From the NCBI GenBank assembly GCA_030447785.1, contig JAUJOF010000001.1, positions 290,293-346,590 of the forward strand: 56,298 bases of DNA, in the 5' to 3' direction. The notes under the pieces are model-generated. The model saw nothing but the letters and a program-made list of their open reading frames with translations. It was not told where the DNA came from and did not search any database. Within the stretch, counting starts at the first letter, position 1. Each line of letters starts with the position of its first letter. The position numbers were made by a program, and so were the translations under genes. The DNA is from Solirubrobacteraceae bacterium. GTDB lineage: Bacteria; Actinomycetota; Thermoleophilia; Solirubrobacterales; Solirubrobacteraceae. Positions 1 to 8,297 of the stretch are shown piece by piece.

Positions 1-1700
1 TGGGCAGAGCGCACGCTTTCCTCGTCGCCGCGAAACACGTCCTCGAAGCCGCGGTACCCCGTCGCATCCTGCTGCGCGGCGCCCCAGAAGCCGAGCGCAC
101 GGCGCCCGTCCGCGTCGTCGTAGGAGATCGCGGGGTGGGTGGAGGCCGGGCGCGCGCGCATTCCCTCCATGACGCGCTCGAGGTCTCTGCGCCCGACAGG
201 GTCGAGACCGGCGGCGGTGCGCAGCGTCTGTTGGAGCTCCATGACCTGGCTGGCCAGCTGCGCCGCGCGCGCCTCGACGCGGTTGAGGTTGGCCTGGCTG
301 TCCAGCACCAGGTCCTGGAGGCGCTGGGCCTGCTCGCGCAGGGCACTGACCATCAGGCCGTTCATCTCGTCCTGGTGGTAGGTGTACGGCCGCATCGCCT
401 GCAGCGCGGTACGGCGGGCCAGACCTCTTGCGCCGCCTGCGAGTCGCGCGTCGGCGTCGGGCCTGTAGGTGAGCTTGTCCTCGGCCCGCAGGACCCAGCT
501 GTCTTGGGGCAGCCCGTCCGTGTGCCCTGGCACCACCGTGCCACGGCTCGTCGTGAGGGCCTGGCGGCCGAGGCGCTTCACACGCTTCAGCCGCTCGCGC
601 GCAGCCTCTCCCACGGCCGCTAACGAGAACGTCTCGGCGATGTCCCGCCTGGCCTGCTCACCGCGGCGTCGCGTCTCGTCCTGGTTCTCCCACACCTCGC
701 GCATCAGCTGCGCGGCGTGGTTGAGATCGGGCTCGGCCCAGCGGCCCTCGGCGGGATAGTTCTCGCCTTCGGGTCCGACCTGCGTGAGCTCATGTCGCAC
801 GAGGTAGGAGTTCTCCGCGTTCATGAAGTCCAGATTGGACGAAAAGCCTGTGCCGATCACGGGCTTGCCCAGGGCCATGGCTTCGCCAAGGGTCAGGCCA
901 AAGCCCTCGGAGCGATGCAGAGAGACGTAGCAGTCGCAGGCGGCCATGAGCGCGGCCCGCTCGTCCTCGGGCACGAACCGGTCGACGATGTGGACGTCGG
1001 GGCGGTCGCCGGCCGCGTCACTCAGCTGGGCGAGCCGTTGGGGCTTGAAGTCGCCGTTGAAGCTCTTGAGCAGAAGATGGGGGCCCTCGCCCGGGGTGAA
1101 CGCGCGCATGAAGGCTTCGAGCAGCCCGAGCGGGTTCTTGCGTTGCAGCGTGGAGTAGAAGTCGAACAAGAACAGGAAGGTGAAGCCGTCGGGGAGTGGG
1201 AAGCTCGGTGCCGCGCCGTGTGGGTCAGGCGCCACGATCGGCAGCGGTACCCGCACCACCGGGCACGGTGCCGCATGGCTGAGCACCTCGGCCACATAGC
1301 TGGAGTACACCCAGATCTCGTCGACCAGAGCGAAGGCCGGGTCCCAGCTGGCGGGAACGACATCCGTCTCCCAGGCCCAGACGCCGATGGTGTAGCGATC
1401 GGCGAAGAACCCTGGCCCCGCCTCGGCGGCGAACTGCGGCAGTTCCGGGGCGTTGACGCAGACGAGGTTGAAGGGCAGGTCCTCGTCGGTGTGTAGGTCG
1501 GTGAAGTCGGTGATCTTGAGATGCGCGCCCTCCACGTGGGGCATGCGCGGATCGACCGTCGTGGTCCGTACGGGCACGCCGCCGGCCTGCAACGCCGCGA
1601 CGTACAGGCGGGCCGCCTGACCCAGACCCAGGCCGCCGCGCAGGAAGCCTGCGACGTTGACACCCAGGGATCGGGCGAGCTGAGGGGATCGGGTGCTCAT
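1..1700 (-). CDS. Glycosyltransferase (GT4-like) fused to the start of a methyltransferase; 3' end outside window
   Basis: This reading frame is open on the minus strand from an ATG at 1700 to the window edge, about 566 codons. The N-terminal 360 residues look like a GT-B glycosyltransferase: an early GGLGLGQAAR loop, and near residue 262 the motif SEGFGLTLGEA, the E-x7-E pattern of GT4 donor-sugar sites. A linker follows with a heptad-like helical stretch around residues 455-490. The last visible residues, near 545-566, read YRGFEDVFRGDEESVRSA, which resembles the entry of SAM-dependent methyltransferases that often follow glycosyltransferases in polysaccharide or glycopeptidolipid loci. Inference: a cytoplasmic bifunctional enzyme of cell-surface glycan synthesis. 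The methyltransferase core lies outside the window, so that half is tentative. No signal peptide or membrane segment is seen. Confidence 0.8.
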   Translation of the reverse strand, partial: MSTRSPQLARSLGVNVAGFLRGGLGLGQAARLYVAALQAGGVPVRTTTVDPRMPHVEGAHLKITDFTDLHTDEDLPFNLVCVNAPELPQFAAEAGPGFFADRYTIGVWAWETDVVPASWDPAFALVDEIWVYSSYVAEVLSHAAPCPVVRVPLPIVAPDPHGAAPSFPLPDGFTFLFLFDFYSTLQRKNPLGLLEAFMRAFTPGEGPHLLLKSFNGDFKPQRLAQLSDAAGDRPDVHIVDRFVPEDERAALMAACDCYVSLHRSEGFGLTLGEAMALGKPVIGTGFSSNLDFMNAENSYLVRHELTQVGPEGENYPAEGRWAEPDLNHAAQLMREVWENQDETRRRGEQARRDIAETFSLAAVGEAARERLKRVKRLGRQALTTSRGTVVPGHTDGLPQDSWVLRAEDKLTYRPDADARLAGGARGLARRTALQAMRPYTYHQDEMNGLMVSALREQAQRLQDLVLDSQANLNRVEARAAQLASQVMELQQTLRTAAGLDPVGRRDLERVMEGMRARPASTHPAISYDDADGRRALGFWGAAQQDATGYRGFEDVFRGDEESVRSA

Positions 1701-1813
1701 GAGTGTCGCGATGGTGCCACAGGTTCGCCGTACGCTCTCTGCGAAGCGTTCGGGCGCCGCTTCGGCATACGGCTGGGGCGGAGAGGTCGCGCCCGCGAGC
1801 GCGGGGTGGTCGT

Positions 1814-2209
1814 TCAGCGGCGCCGATCGCGCAGGTTGCGACGATCGCTCGTGCCCGCGCCGCGGCGAGCTCTCGAGCCCTGCTCGGTGCGGTGGCCCCG
1901 ACGCGCGGGCTCCTCCCGATGCGCGACCTCCCGCGCGGGGGGAGGAGGCTCGTCGGGCCAGTGACCGTGCTGGTCGAAGAACGTCCGTGCGCGATCCTCG
2001 TCGTCGCGGTCGCGGTCGCCGCTGATCGACAGGCGATAGAGGAAGTTGAGCAGCCAGATCGAGGCGCCGGCGCCCAGCAGCAGCGCGAAGGCCTCCAGCC
2101 CGAGCGTGTCGCGGCGCACCAGCAAGATCACGAGCCCGGCCAGGATCACCGCCAGGGGCAGCACCGTGCGGATCAGGTAGAGCGGATCTCGCCAGCGCGG
2201 ACGGTCCAT
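1814..2209 (-). CDS. Small two-TM membrane protein
   Basis: 131 residues with ATG start. Two hydrophobic helices are visible, around residues 14-30 (VLPLAVILAGLVILLV) and 38-57, followed by a long charged tail rich in Arg, Asp and Pro. The protein is probably an inner-membrane protein with a cytoplasmic basic tail. I do not recognise a named family. It lies about 110 bases upstream of the glycosyltransferase fusion on the same strand, so they may share a transcript. The complementary strand also has long open frames, but they lack any family-like content, which supports the minus-strand reading. Confidence 0.6.
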   Translation of the reverse strand: MDRPRWRDPLYLIRTVLPLAVILAGLVILLVRRDTLGLEAFALLLGAGASIWLLNFLYRLSISGDRDRDDEDRARTFFDQHGHWPDEPPPPAREVAHREEPARRGHRTEQGSRARRGAGTSDRRNLRDRRR

Positions 2210-2255
2210 GCCTGCAGGCTGCCCGCCGCAGGCCGCAAGGAAGCCCGGAGCCTGC

Positions 2256-2510
2256 CTACTCGGCCGGCGCCACGAGCACGATGTGGTCGCGGTGCACGGC
2301 CAGGAAGTCGTGGCGTTCGCCGCCCTCCCCGCCGTCCAGGGGCTCGACCGTCGCGTCGGTCAGCGAGATGAAATCGCGCTCCGTGGCGTTGAGCAGGTCG
2401 GAGATCCGCGAGCGGTAGCCGTCACGGGCCAGGGTGAGCGCTCCGGTGATCCGGTGGCGTTGGGTCTCCAGCGTGATGCGCTCGAGGCGATGCTTCACAC
2501 CAGCACGCAT
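2256..2510 (-). CDS. Small conserved hypothetical protein, beta-rich
   Basis: 84 residues starting at ATG 2510; a GTG two codons upstream is an alternative. The open frame extends further upstream, but residues before this start are Arg/Pro/Ala-rich and unlike a protein. The product reads as alternating beta strands with motifs HRITGAL, GYRSRISDLLN and a C-terminal FLAVHRDHIVLVAP. I recall small actinobacterial proteins of this layout (a DUF6812-like type), but am not sure of the family. It is divergently arranged with the Crp/Fnr regulator gene starting at 2582, leaving about 70 bases for both promoters. Function unknown. Confidence 0.55.
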   Translation of the reverse strand: MRAGVKHRLERITLETQRHRITGALTLARDGYRSRISDLLNATERDFISLTDATVEPLDGGEGGERHDFLAVHRDHIVLVAPAE

Positions 2511-2581
2511 CGGCACGGCGTCCGCAGCGCTCAAGCCGGCGCGCTGCGCAGCGTCTGCGGCGGGTAGCCAAGCAGGCTGTC

Positions 2582-3283
2582 GTGGCACAGACGATCGATG
2601 TCTTGGGCGAGGACGCGGAGCTGGCCTTCGCCCTGGAGGGCGAACGATCAGCCCACGCTCGCCGCTGCGCCCCGGCCGGCGCCCTCGACCTCCGGCCCGG
2701 CATGTGGCAGGCCGCCGACCACGCCGATCTCGCCCGCGGCGGCTACGGGCTCCTGCTGATGCAGGGCCTGCTCGTGCGCCGGGTGGGGCGCGACGGGCGC
2801 TTCGGGGCCGAGCTGCTCGCCCCGGGCGACCTCCTGCGCCCATGGGAGCACGACGGCGAGGCGAGCACCGTGCCCTTCGAGACGGCCTGGCGTGTGCTGG
2901 TGCCGGTGCGTCTCGCGGTGCTGGACTTCCCCTGGGTGCGCCGGATGGCGCCCTTCCCGGAGGTCGGCGCCGAGCTCATGGGGCGCGCCCTGGATCGGTC
3001 GCGGCGCCTGGCGGTCAACATGGCCATCGCCCAGCACCCGCGCCTGGAGGTGCGCCTGCACGTGCTGCTGTGGCACCTGGCCGACCGCATGGGCCGCGTG
3101 CATTCCGACGGCGTCCATCTGGCGCTGCCCATTACCCACGAGACGCTCGGCCACCTCGTCGCGGCCCGCCGGCCGTCGGTGTCGGCCGCCCTCGGACAGC
3201 TCTCTCAGCGGGGGCTGCTGGACCGCAACGGCGAGGGCTGGGTGCTGCACGGGGACCCGCCCGTGGGGCACGACCAGGAGTGA
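2582..3283 (+). CDS. Crp/Fnr-family transcriptional regulator
   Basis: 233 residues, GTG start. The N-terminal 125 residues form a cyclic-nucleotide-binding-like beta-roll (strands such as GYGLLLMQGLLVRRV and GAELLAPGDLLRPW). A helix with VRLHVLLWHLADRMG precedes a C-terminal winged helix-turn-helix, where LPITHETLGHLVAARRPSVS is the recognition unit typical of Crp/Fnr proteins. The four-cysteine Fe-S pattern of Fnr is absent, so oxygen sensing by a cluster is unlikely; I cannot assign a ligand. It is divergent from the small hypothetical at 2256-2510, and this shared intergenic region is a plausible site of autoregulation. The secreted protease follows 87 bases downstream and may be co-regulated. 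Confidence 0.85.
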   Translation: MAQTIDVLGEDAELAFALEGERSAHARRCAPAGALDLRPGMWQAADHADLARGGYGLLLMQGLLVRRVGRDGRFGAELLAPGDLLRPWEHDGEASTVPFETAWRVLVPVRLAVLDFPWVRRMAPFPEVGAELMGRALDRSRRLAVNMAIAQHPRLEVRLHVLLWHLADRMGRVHSDGVHLALPITHETLGHLVAARRPSVSAALGQLSQRGLLDRNGEGWVLHGDPPVGHDQE

Positions 3284-3370
3284 TCCGACCGCTACTCTGG
3301 CACGCACCTGTCGGGTAGCCGTTCGTCGCAGACGGTCGATCATGCACCTTCCCTCGACTCGGAGAGAGAA

Positions 3371-4204
3371 ATGCTGAAGAAGTCGCGCGTCCTGACTGTC
3401 CTGGCTGGTGTGGGAGCGGCGCTGGCCACCGCCGCCCCGGCGGTCGCCCAGCCCAACTGGGCACCGGCCGACGAGGCCGCGATCGCCCCGGGCAGCATGA
3501 CCTTCACAAAGGGAGGTCAGTGCACCTCGAACTTCGTGTTCTTCGATCGGTCGAACAGGGTCTATCTCGGCCAGGCCGCCCACTGCTCGGGCACCGGTAG
3601 CAGCACCGAGACGAACGGGTGTGACAGCAAGTCGCGGCCCCTCGGTACGAAGGTCGACGTCGAGGGGGCCGAGAAGCCCGCCAAGCTGGCCTACAACTCG
3701 TGGCAGACCATGCAGCGCGTCGGTGAGGACGATGCCAGCACCTGCCAGTTCAACGATTTCGCGCTGGTGCGACTCGATCCGTCCGACGCCGCGGAGGTCA
3801 ACCCCTCGATCCCCTTCTTTGGCGGCCCGACCGGCCTGGGTGCGGACACCAGGCCCGGCGAGAAGGTCCTCAGCTACGGCAACTCCTCCCTGCGCATGGG
3901 TCTGGACCTCCTCAGGCCGAAGGTGGGCACGAGCCTGGGTGAGAGCGGCGACGGCTGGACGCACAACGTCCTGACGCTCACGCCCGGCATCCCCGGTGAC
4001 TCGGGCAGCGCCTTCATCGATCGCGACGGCCGCGCGTTCGGCGTGCTGAGCACGCTGCAGATCGCCCCGCTGGCCGGCTCCAACGGCGTCAGCGACCTCG
4101 AGAAGGCCGTGGACTACATGGAGGCCCACGGCGGGCCGCAGGTCGACCTCGCCCTGGGCACCGAGGAGTCCGACGGGCTGCTCGGCGGGCTGCTGCGGCG
4201 CTAG
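3371..4204 (+). CDS. Secreted trypsin-like serine protease (S1 family)
   Basis: 277 residues with a Sec signal peptide: basic MLKKSR start, hydrophobic core to about residue 22 and an APAVAQ cleavage region. The chymotrypsin-fold triad can be placed: His in QAAHC near residue 77, Asp in NDFALV near 128, and Ser in GIPGDSGSAF near 212. A Cys pair brackets the His loop. The start is preceded by GGAGAG, a good ribosome binding site. It probably acts outside the cell; substrate unknown. A strong hairpin terminator follows the stop codon, so it is likely monocistronic. No truncation is seen. Confidence 0.88.
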   Translation: MLKKSRVLTVLAGVGAALATAAPAVAQPNWAPADEAAIAPGSMTFTKGGQCTSNFVFFDRSNRVYLGQAAHCSGTGSSTETNGCDSKSRPLGTKVDVEGAEKPAKLAYNSWQTMQRVGEDDASTCQFNDFALVRLDPSDAAEVNPSIPFFGGPTGLGADTRPGEKVLSYGNSSLRMGLDLLRPKVGTSLGESGDGWTHNVLTLTPGIPGDSGSAFIDRDGRAFGVLSTLQIAPLAGSNGVSDLEKAVDYMEAHGGPQVDLALGTEESDGLLGGLLRR

Positions 4205-4221
4205 CAAACACCGACGACCAC

Positions 4222-4254
4222 GCGAGCGGCCTGCCATCGGAGCAGGCCGCTCGC
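4222..4254 (+). terminator. Hairpin terminator after the trypsin-like protease
   Basis: A perfect 13-bp inverted repeat (4222-4234 with 4242-4254) encloses a 7-base loop, 18 bases after the protease stop. The following tract is only weakly T-rich (GCTTTC), as is common in GC-rich genomes. Confidence 0.75.
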
Positions 4255-4313
4255 GCTTTCAGGATCCGCCACCGACCGGGTGCCGCAGACGTCGGCCCGG
4301 GTAGGCGTTCAGG

Positions 4314-4847
4314 ATGTGGGTGACCGCAGGGGCCTCCGCCGCGACGACCGCCAGTCCTCCCAAGGCCCCGGCGCTGGTCATGGGCCTCGGTCTGGGCGGG
4401 TTCGTCGACGGCATCCTCTTTCACCAGATCCTCCAGTGGCACCACATGCTCACCGACACCGGTGAGAATCCCGCCAGCACGCTCGGTGGGCTGGAGACGA
4501 ACACCCTCGTGGACGGGTTCTTCCACGCGGCCACGTGGCTTTTCGTCGTCGGGGCGATGCTCCTCACCGTCCGGGCCTGGCAGCGCCGCAAACTCGCCCC
4601 GCCATGGCGGACGCACGCCGGCATGCTGCTCACGGGCTGGGGCGTGTTCAACCTCGTCGAGGGCGTCGTCGACCACCACATCCTCACGCTCCACCACGTC
4701 CGCGACGACCTCGGCGCTCCACTGGGCTGGGACCTCGCCTTCCTCGCCCTCGGCGTGGTCCTCGTGGTGGTCGGGCTGGCCCTCGCCCGCTCCGGCACGC
4801 GCATCGCCGACGACCGCGATGGCGGGCGCGCCGCGCGAGCCTCCTAG
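4314..4847 (+). CDS. DUF2243 family membrane protein
   Basis: 177 residues, ATG at 4314 (a GTG six bases later is possible). Four hydrophobic segments are visible, at about residues 20-40, 70-88, 105-125 and 140-160. The DUF2243 signatures are present: GGFVDGILFHQILQWHHML near the first helix and FNLVEGVVDHHILTLHHVR in the third. The paired histidines in these motifs suggest metal or haem contact in the membrane, but the family has no established function that I know. It stands alone, with the protease terminator before it and a convergent nucleotidyltransferase after it. Confidence 0.85.
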   Translation: MWVTAGASAATTASPPKAPALVMGLGLGGFVDGILFHQILQWHHMLTDTGENPASTLGGLETNTLVDGFFHAATWLFVVGAMLLTVRAWQRRKLAPPWRTHAGMLLTGWGVFNLVEGVVDHHILTLHHVRDDLGAPLGWDLAFLALGVVLVVVGLALARSGTRIADDRDGGRAARAS

Positions 4848-4899
4848 CACGCACGACCACACGGCTCCAGCGAGCGGCCGGTCATCGGCCGGCCCCGTA

Positions 4900-5382
4900 T
4901 CACCAGCCAGGGTACGGATCCTCCAGTCCCTCGAGGTCGGCCAGGTCGCTCGTGCGGCCGGCGGCGCGTTTCATGCGCCGCAGGTCTTCGAGCGAGCAGA
5001 CCGAGACGGTCGTGTCCAGCAGGTCGACGATGACCGCCCGCTTGGCGAGCTCAGCGTAGGGAGGCACGCCGGGCAGGCCCTGGACGACGTTTAGCCGCCC
5101 GAGCGATGTGGCGATGATCCTCTGCTCCCCGCTCGACAACAGGGCGGCGATCGAGGCGGCGGTTCCGGCGAAGAGCTCGCCGGTCTGCACGTGGCCGCCC
5201 GCGTCCACGGCCACCTCCGCCAGCCGGCGCAGGTTCAGGGGGTCGGGCTCGGGCACGATGTCCACGTCCTTGGTGCCGCGGACGTAGCCCCAGGCGTTGA
5301 CGGCGAGCCCTCCGATCAGGACGAACCGGACCTCGGCGGCGGTCAGGCGCCGGAGGAGCTCGTCGAACGCGGCCGCGCTCAC
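4900..5382 (-). CDS. Nucleotidyltransferase-fold protein (AbiEii/MNT-like)
   Basis: 160 residues with a GTG start. The N-terminal part carries FVLIGGLAVNAWGYVRGTKD followed by VDIVPEP, the GG...(T/R)xDxD-type signature of nucleotidyltransferase-fold proteins that include AbiEii/MNT toxins and DUF6036-like enzymes. The C-terminal end has a helical LEDLRRMKRAAGRTSDLADLE segment, also usual for this group. The start overlaps the stop of a short upstream gene in a GTGA arrangement, so the two are translationally coupled. Toxin-antitoxin function is an inference; a housekeeping role is possible. No frame break is seen. Confidence 0.75.
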   Translation of the reverse strand: MSAAAFDELLRRLTAAEVRFVLIGGLAVNAWGYVRGTKDVDIVPEPDPLNLRRLAEVAVDAGGHVQTGELFAGTAASIAALLSSGEQRIIATSLGRLNVVQGLPGVPPYAELAKRAVIVDLLDTTVSVCSLEDLRRMKRAAGRTSDLADLEGLEDPYPGW

Positions 5383-5543
5383 CCCCGGCGAGCGGCGCCC
5401 GTATAGCTGAGCAGCTTGTGGCTCAGCTCGATCCCTTCGGCGAGGCGGGCGCTCAGCGTCCGACGCTCATGGCGGGGTCCGGGGTCGGGTGGCGCCGGTG
5501 TCGCTGGCGCGGCATCCGTCGTCTCGGAGGTGGGACGCTCCAT
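5379..5543 (-). CDS. Short coupled upstream partner of the nucleotidyltransferase
   Basis: 54 residues from ATG 5543; an in-frame ATG about 24 bases upstream is an alternative start. The N-terminal half is Pro/Ala/Thr-rich and the C-terminal half is helical and basic (RLAEGIELSHKLLSYTG). It overlaps the next gene by four bases (GTGA), the main reason to call it. In two-gene nucleotidyltransferase modules a small helical protein often precedes the enzyme, so it could be an antitoxin or accessory subunit. I do not recognise a family. Confidence 0.45.
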   Translation of the reverse strand: MERPTSETTDAAPATPAPPDPGPRHERRTLSARLAEGIELSHKLLSYTGAARRG

Positions 5544-5666
5544 GGCCTGGAGCTTATCTCGGCCCATCGGGAGTTCATGGTCTTTGGCCACTGGTGGAGT
5601 AGCAGCCGGTGGTCGGATCCCGACGACCCGGTTGACGCTCGCGCGCGGCGGTCGATACTGTCGCGC

Positions 5667-5780
5667 GGTCAGCACAACGGCATGAGGAAGCCGGTGGGAA
5701 TCCGGCACGGTCGCGCCACTGTGACCGGGAGCGCCTCGCGGCGGCCCGGGAGTCAGGAACTTCACCTCCCGTTGTGACCA
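5667..5780 (+). promoter_or_regulatory. Cobalamin riboswitch upstream of cbtBA-cob operon
   Basis: The conserved cobalamin (RF00174-type) core is clear: GAGGAAGCCGG, then TGGGAATCCGG, the B12 box GCCACTGTGACCGG at about 5715-5728, and GGGAGTCAGGAACTTCACC near 5748-5766. The closing stem pairs CACAACGG (5673-5680) with CCGTTGTG (5769-5776). About 40 bases separate it from the cbtB GTG start. There, GGGAC (5793-5797) can pair with GTCCC (5814-5818) across the AGGAGG ribosome site. I infer B12-dependent translational repression of the whole coupled operon. Confidence 0.95.
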
Positions 5781-5819
5781 AGCCTTTCGAGCGGGACGCG
5801 CAATCCCGAGGAGGTCCCC

Positions 5820-6005
5820 GTGGACACCACCGTCGTCCGACCCATCCCCCTCCGGGAGCTGCGCCCGGCCTTCCTCCTGGCGGGCCTGGCCCTCCTGGCG
5901 CTGTGGCTCGTCAGCTTCGACCAGGGTCAGCTCTCCCAGGCCGGGGCCCTCCTGCACGAGCTCATGCACGACGGGCGACACGTGTTCGGCGTGCCCTGCC
6001 ACTAG
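5820..6005 (+). CDS. cbtB: Cobalt transporter subunit CbtB
   Basis: 61 residues, GTG start seven bases after a strong AGGAGG site. One transmembrane helix ([16 protein letters not shown]) is followed by the diagnostic His-rich C-terminus [16 protein letters not shown], which is thought to bind cobalt. CbtB works with CbtA in the membrane to take up Co2+ for corrin synthesis, and both are usually under cobalamin riboswitch control, as here. It is the first gene of the operon. Length and motif fit the family well. Confidence 0.93.
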   Translation: MDTTVVRPIPLRELRPAFLLAGLALLALWLVSFDQGQLSQAGALLHELMHDGRHVFGVPCH

Positions 6006-6025
6006 CCGCTGCGCGCGGTCCCCCG

Positions 6026-6748
6026 ATGCCCATGTCGCGCTCCCTGCTGCTGTGGGGGCTGGCCGCCGGCCTGCTGGCCGGGCTGGCCGCCAGCTTCGTC
6101 GCCTTCCTGGGCGCCGAGCCTCGGATCGACGAGGCCATCGCCCTCGAGCAGGCGGCCGCCCCGGCCGTCCCCGCCGGGGAAGCGCCGGTCAGCCGCGACG
6201 GCCAGCGCGCCGGGCTGGTGCTGGCCTGGGAGCTGGCCGGCCTGTCGGTCGGCTTCCTCTTCGCGCTGGTCTTCGCGTTGCTGCTGGGTCGCGTCGGCCC
6301 GCGCCGGCCGCGCCACCTGGCCTGGGCGCTGGGCGGCGGGTGCTTCGTGGTGCTGGCGTTGATTCCCGCCCTCAAGTACCCGGCCAGCCCGCCGGGCGTG
6401 GGCGACCCGGCGACGATCGAGCCGCGCACGCTGTGGTACGTCACGCTCCTGGTGTGCTCCGCGCTGGCGGCCCTGGCCACCGTGCGCGCGTGGCGCTGGG
6501 CGCGCTCGCGCTGGCCCGCGGCCCGGGCGGGTGCCCTCGCCGCGGCGGTCGGGCTGGCCACGGTGGCCATCGCCTTCGTCCTGCTGCCCGGCGTCGACGG
6601 CGCACCGGCGGGCTATCCGTCGGATCTGCTGTGGGAGTTCCGGGCCGCCGCCCTGGCCTCCCAGCTCGCGCTGTGGACGGCGCTGGCCCTGGCCTACGGT
6701 TGGCTGGCCGAAAGGGCCCTGGCCGGCGGGCGGGGAAGGACGGCGTGA
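6026..6748 (+). CDS. cbtA: Cobalt transporter subunit CbtA
   Basis: 240 residues from ATG 6026; ATG 6032 is an equally good start. Six hydrophobic segments are visible, beginning [17 protein letters not shown] at the N-terminus and ending [18 protein letters not shown] near the C-terminus. The motif [17 protein letters not shown], with acidic and proline residues between helices, is characteristic of CbtA. It sits 20 bases after cbtB and overlaps cobQ by four bases (GTGA), so cobalt import and late corrin amidation are co-translated. Confidence 0.93.
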   Translation: MPMSRSLLLWGLAAGLLAGLAASFVAFLGAEPRIDEAIALEQAAAPAVPAGEAPVSRDGQRAGLVLAWELAGLSVGFLFALVFALLLGRVGPRRPRHLAWALGGGCFVVLALIPALKYPASPPGVGDPATIEPRTLWYVTLLVCSALAALATVRAWRWARSRWPAARAGALAAAVGLATVAIAFVLLPGVDGAPAGYPSDLLWEFRAAALASQLALWTALALAYGWLAERALAGGRGRTA

Positions 6749-8297
6749 GCGGCGCGCTGCTCGTCGCGGGCACCGCCTCGGACGCGGGCAAGAGCCTGGT
6801 CTGCGCGGGGATCTGTCGCTGGCTGGCCCGCCGCGGCGTGCGCGTGGCCCCCTTCAAGGCCCAGAACATGGCGCTGAACTCGTGCGTGACGCCCGCGGGA
6901 GCGGAGATCGGGCGCGCCCAGGTCATGCAGGCGGCCGCCGCGGGGGTGGAGCCCGAGGCCGCCATGAACCCGGTGCTCATCAAGCCCTCGGGCGCCGGGC
7001 GCAGCCAGGTGATGCTCATGGGTCGCCCGCGCGCCGAGGCCGACGCGCGCGGCTACCAGAGCCTGCGTGCGCAGTTGCGCGAGCCGGTGCTGGACGCCCT
7101 GGCCGACCTGCGCGCGCGCTTCGACGTGGTGGTGTGCGAGGGGGCGGGCAGCCCGGCGGAGATCAACCTGCGCGCGGGCGACCTGGCCAACATGGGCCTG
7201 GCCCGCGCCGCGGGCCTGCCAGTGGTCGTCGTGGGCGACATCGACCGGGGCGGGGTGTTCGCCGCCCTGTACGGGACGCTCGCGCTGCTGGAGCCCGCCG
7301 ATCAGGCGCTGGTGGCGGGCTTTGTGATCAACCGCTTCCGCGGCGACCGCGCCATCCTGGAGCCGGGCCTGGCCCAGCTGCGCGAGCTGACCGGCCGCCC
7401 GGTGCTCGGAGTGCTGCCCCATCTCGAGGGCCTCTGGCTGGACGCCGAGGACTCGCTGGCCCTCGAGCGCCCGGCGCGCCCGGTGGCGGCACCTTTGGGC
7501 GCCGACACCCTGGAGGTCGCGGTGGTGCGCCTGCGCTGGACGAGCAACTTCACCGACGTCGACGCGCTGGGCACCGAGCCGGGCGTGCAGGTGCGCTTCA
7601 CCCGCTCGGCGGCCGACATCCAGCGCGCCGACCTGGTGGTGGTGCCCGGCACCAAGGCCACCGTCGAGGACCTCGAGGGTCTGCGCGCCGACGGGCTGGC
7701 CGAGGCGCTCGTGCGCCGGGCGCGCGCCGGCGCGCCGCTGCTGGGCCTGTGCGGCGGCTACCAGATGCTCGGCGAGGCGATCGTCGACGAGGTCGAGAGC
7801 GGGCGCGGCGCGGTGGACGGCCTGGGCCTGCTGCCGGTGCGCACCGTCTTCTGCGCCGAGAAGCTGCTGCGCCGTGTGACGGGCAGCGCGCCCGCGCTGG
7901 GCGGCGTGCCCGCCCATGGCTACGAGATCCGCCACGGGCGGGTGCAGCGCGGGGGCGGCGAGGCGCTGCTGGCGCCCGTGGCGCACGCGGGGACTGCGGA
8001 CCCGGCGGGCGGCCTGCCCGGCGAGGGCTGCGTGCAGGGCACGGTGCTGGGCACCTCCTGGCACGGCGTGCTGGAGGGCGATGAGCTGCGCCGCGCGCTG
8101 CTGGGGTGGGTCGCCCGGACCCGTGGGCGCGACTGCGGGCGGGGGATGAGTCCTTCGCCGCCGTGCGCGAGCGCCATCTCGACCGCCTGGGCGACCTGAT
8201 CGAGGAGCACGCCGACACCCACGCGCTGCGCGCACTGCTCGAGGACGGCGCGCCCGGCGGGCTGCCCAACCTGCCCGCGGCGGGGGCGATCGCATGA
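6745..8297 (+). CDS. cobQ: Cobyric acid synthase CobQ, frame-broken near the C-terminus
   Basis: CobQ amidates adenosylcobyrinic a,c-diamide at positions b, d, e and g using glutamine and ATP. GTG start at 6745. The P-loop-like [11 protein letters not shown] opens the protein, [10 protein letters not shown] follows, and the glutaminase half has [13 protein letters not shown] (nucleophile Cys) and GTSWHGVLE (His). The frame runs on to 8199 with an atypical Arg/Pro/Ser tail. The expected C-terminal helix instead appears one frame over, with [19 protein letters not shown], ending at 8297 where cobT starts with ATGA overlap. I infer one missing base at about 8108-8150. With it, the length (about 517 residues) matches the family. 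Confidence 0.9.

Noticed and set aside
717-1496. Plus-strand open frame opposite the glycosyltransferase
   Set aside because: Low-complexity product; the minus strand has clear GT4 motifs over the same bases.
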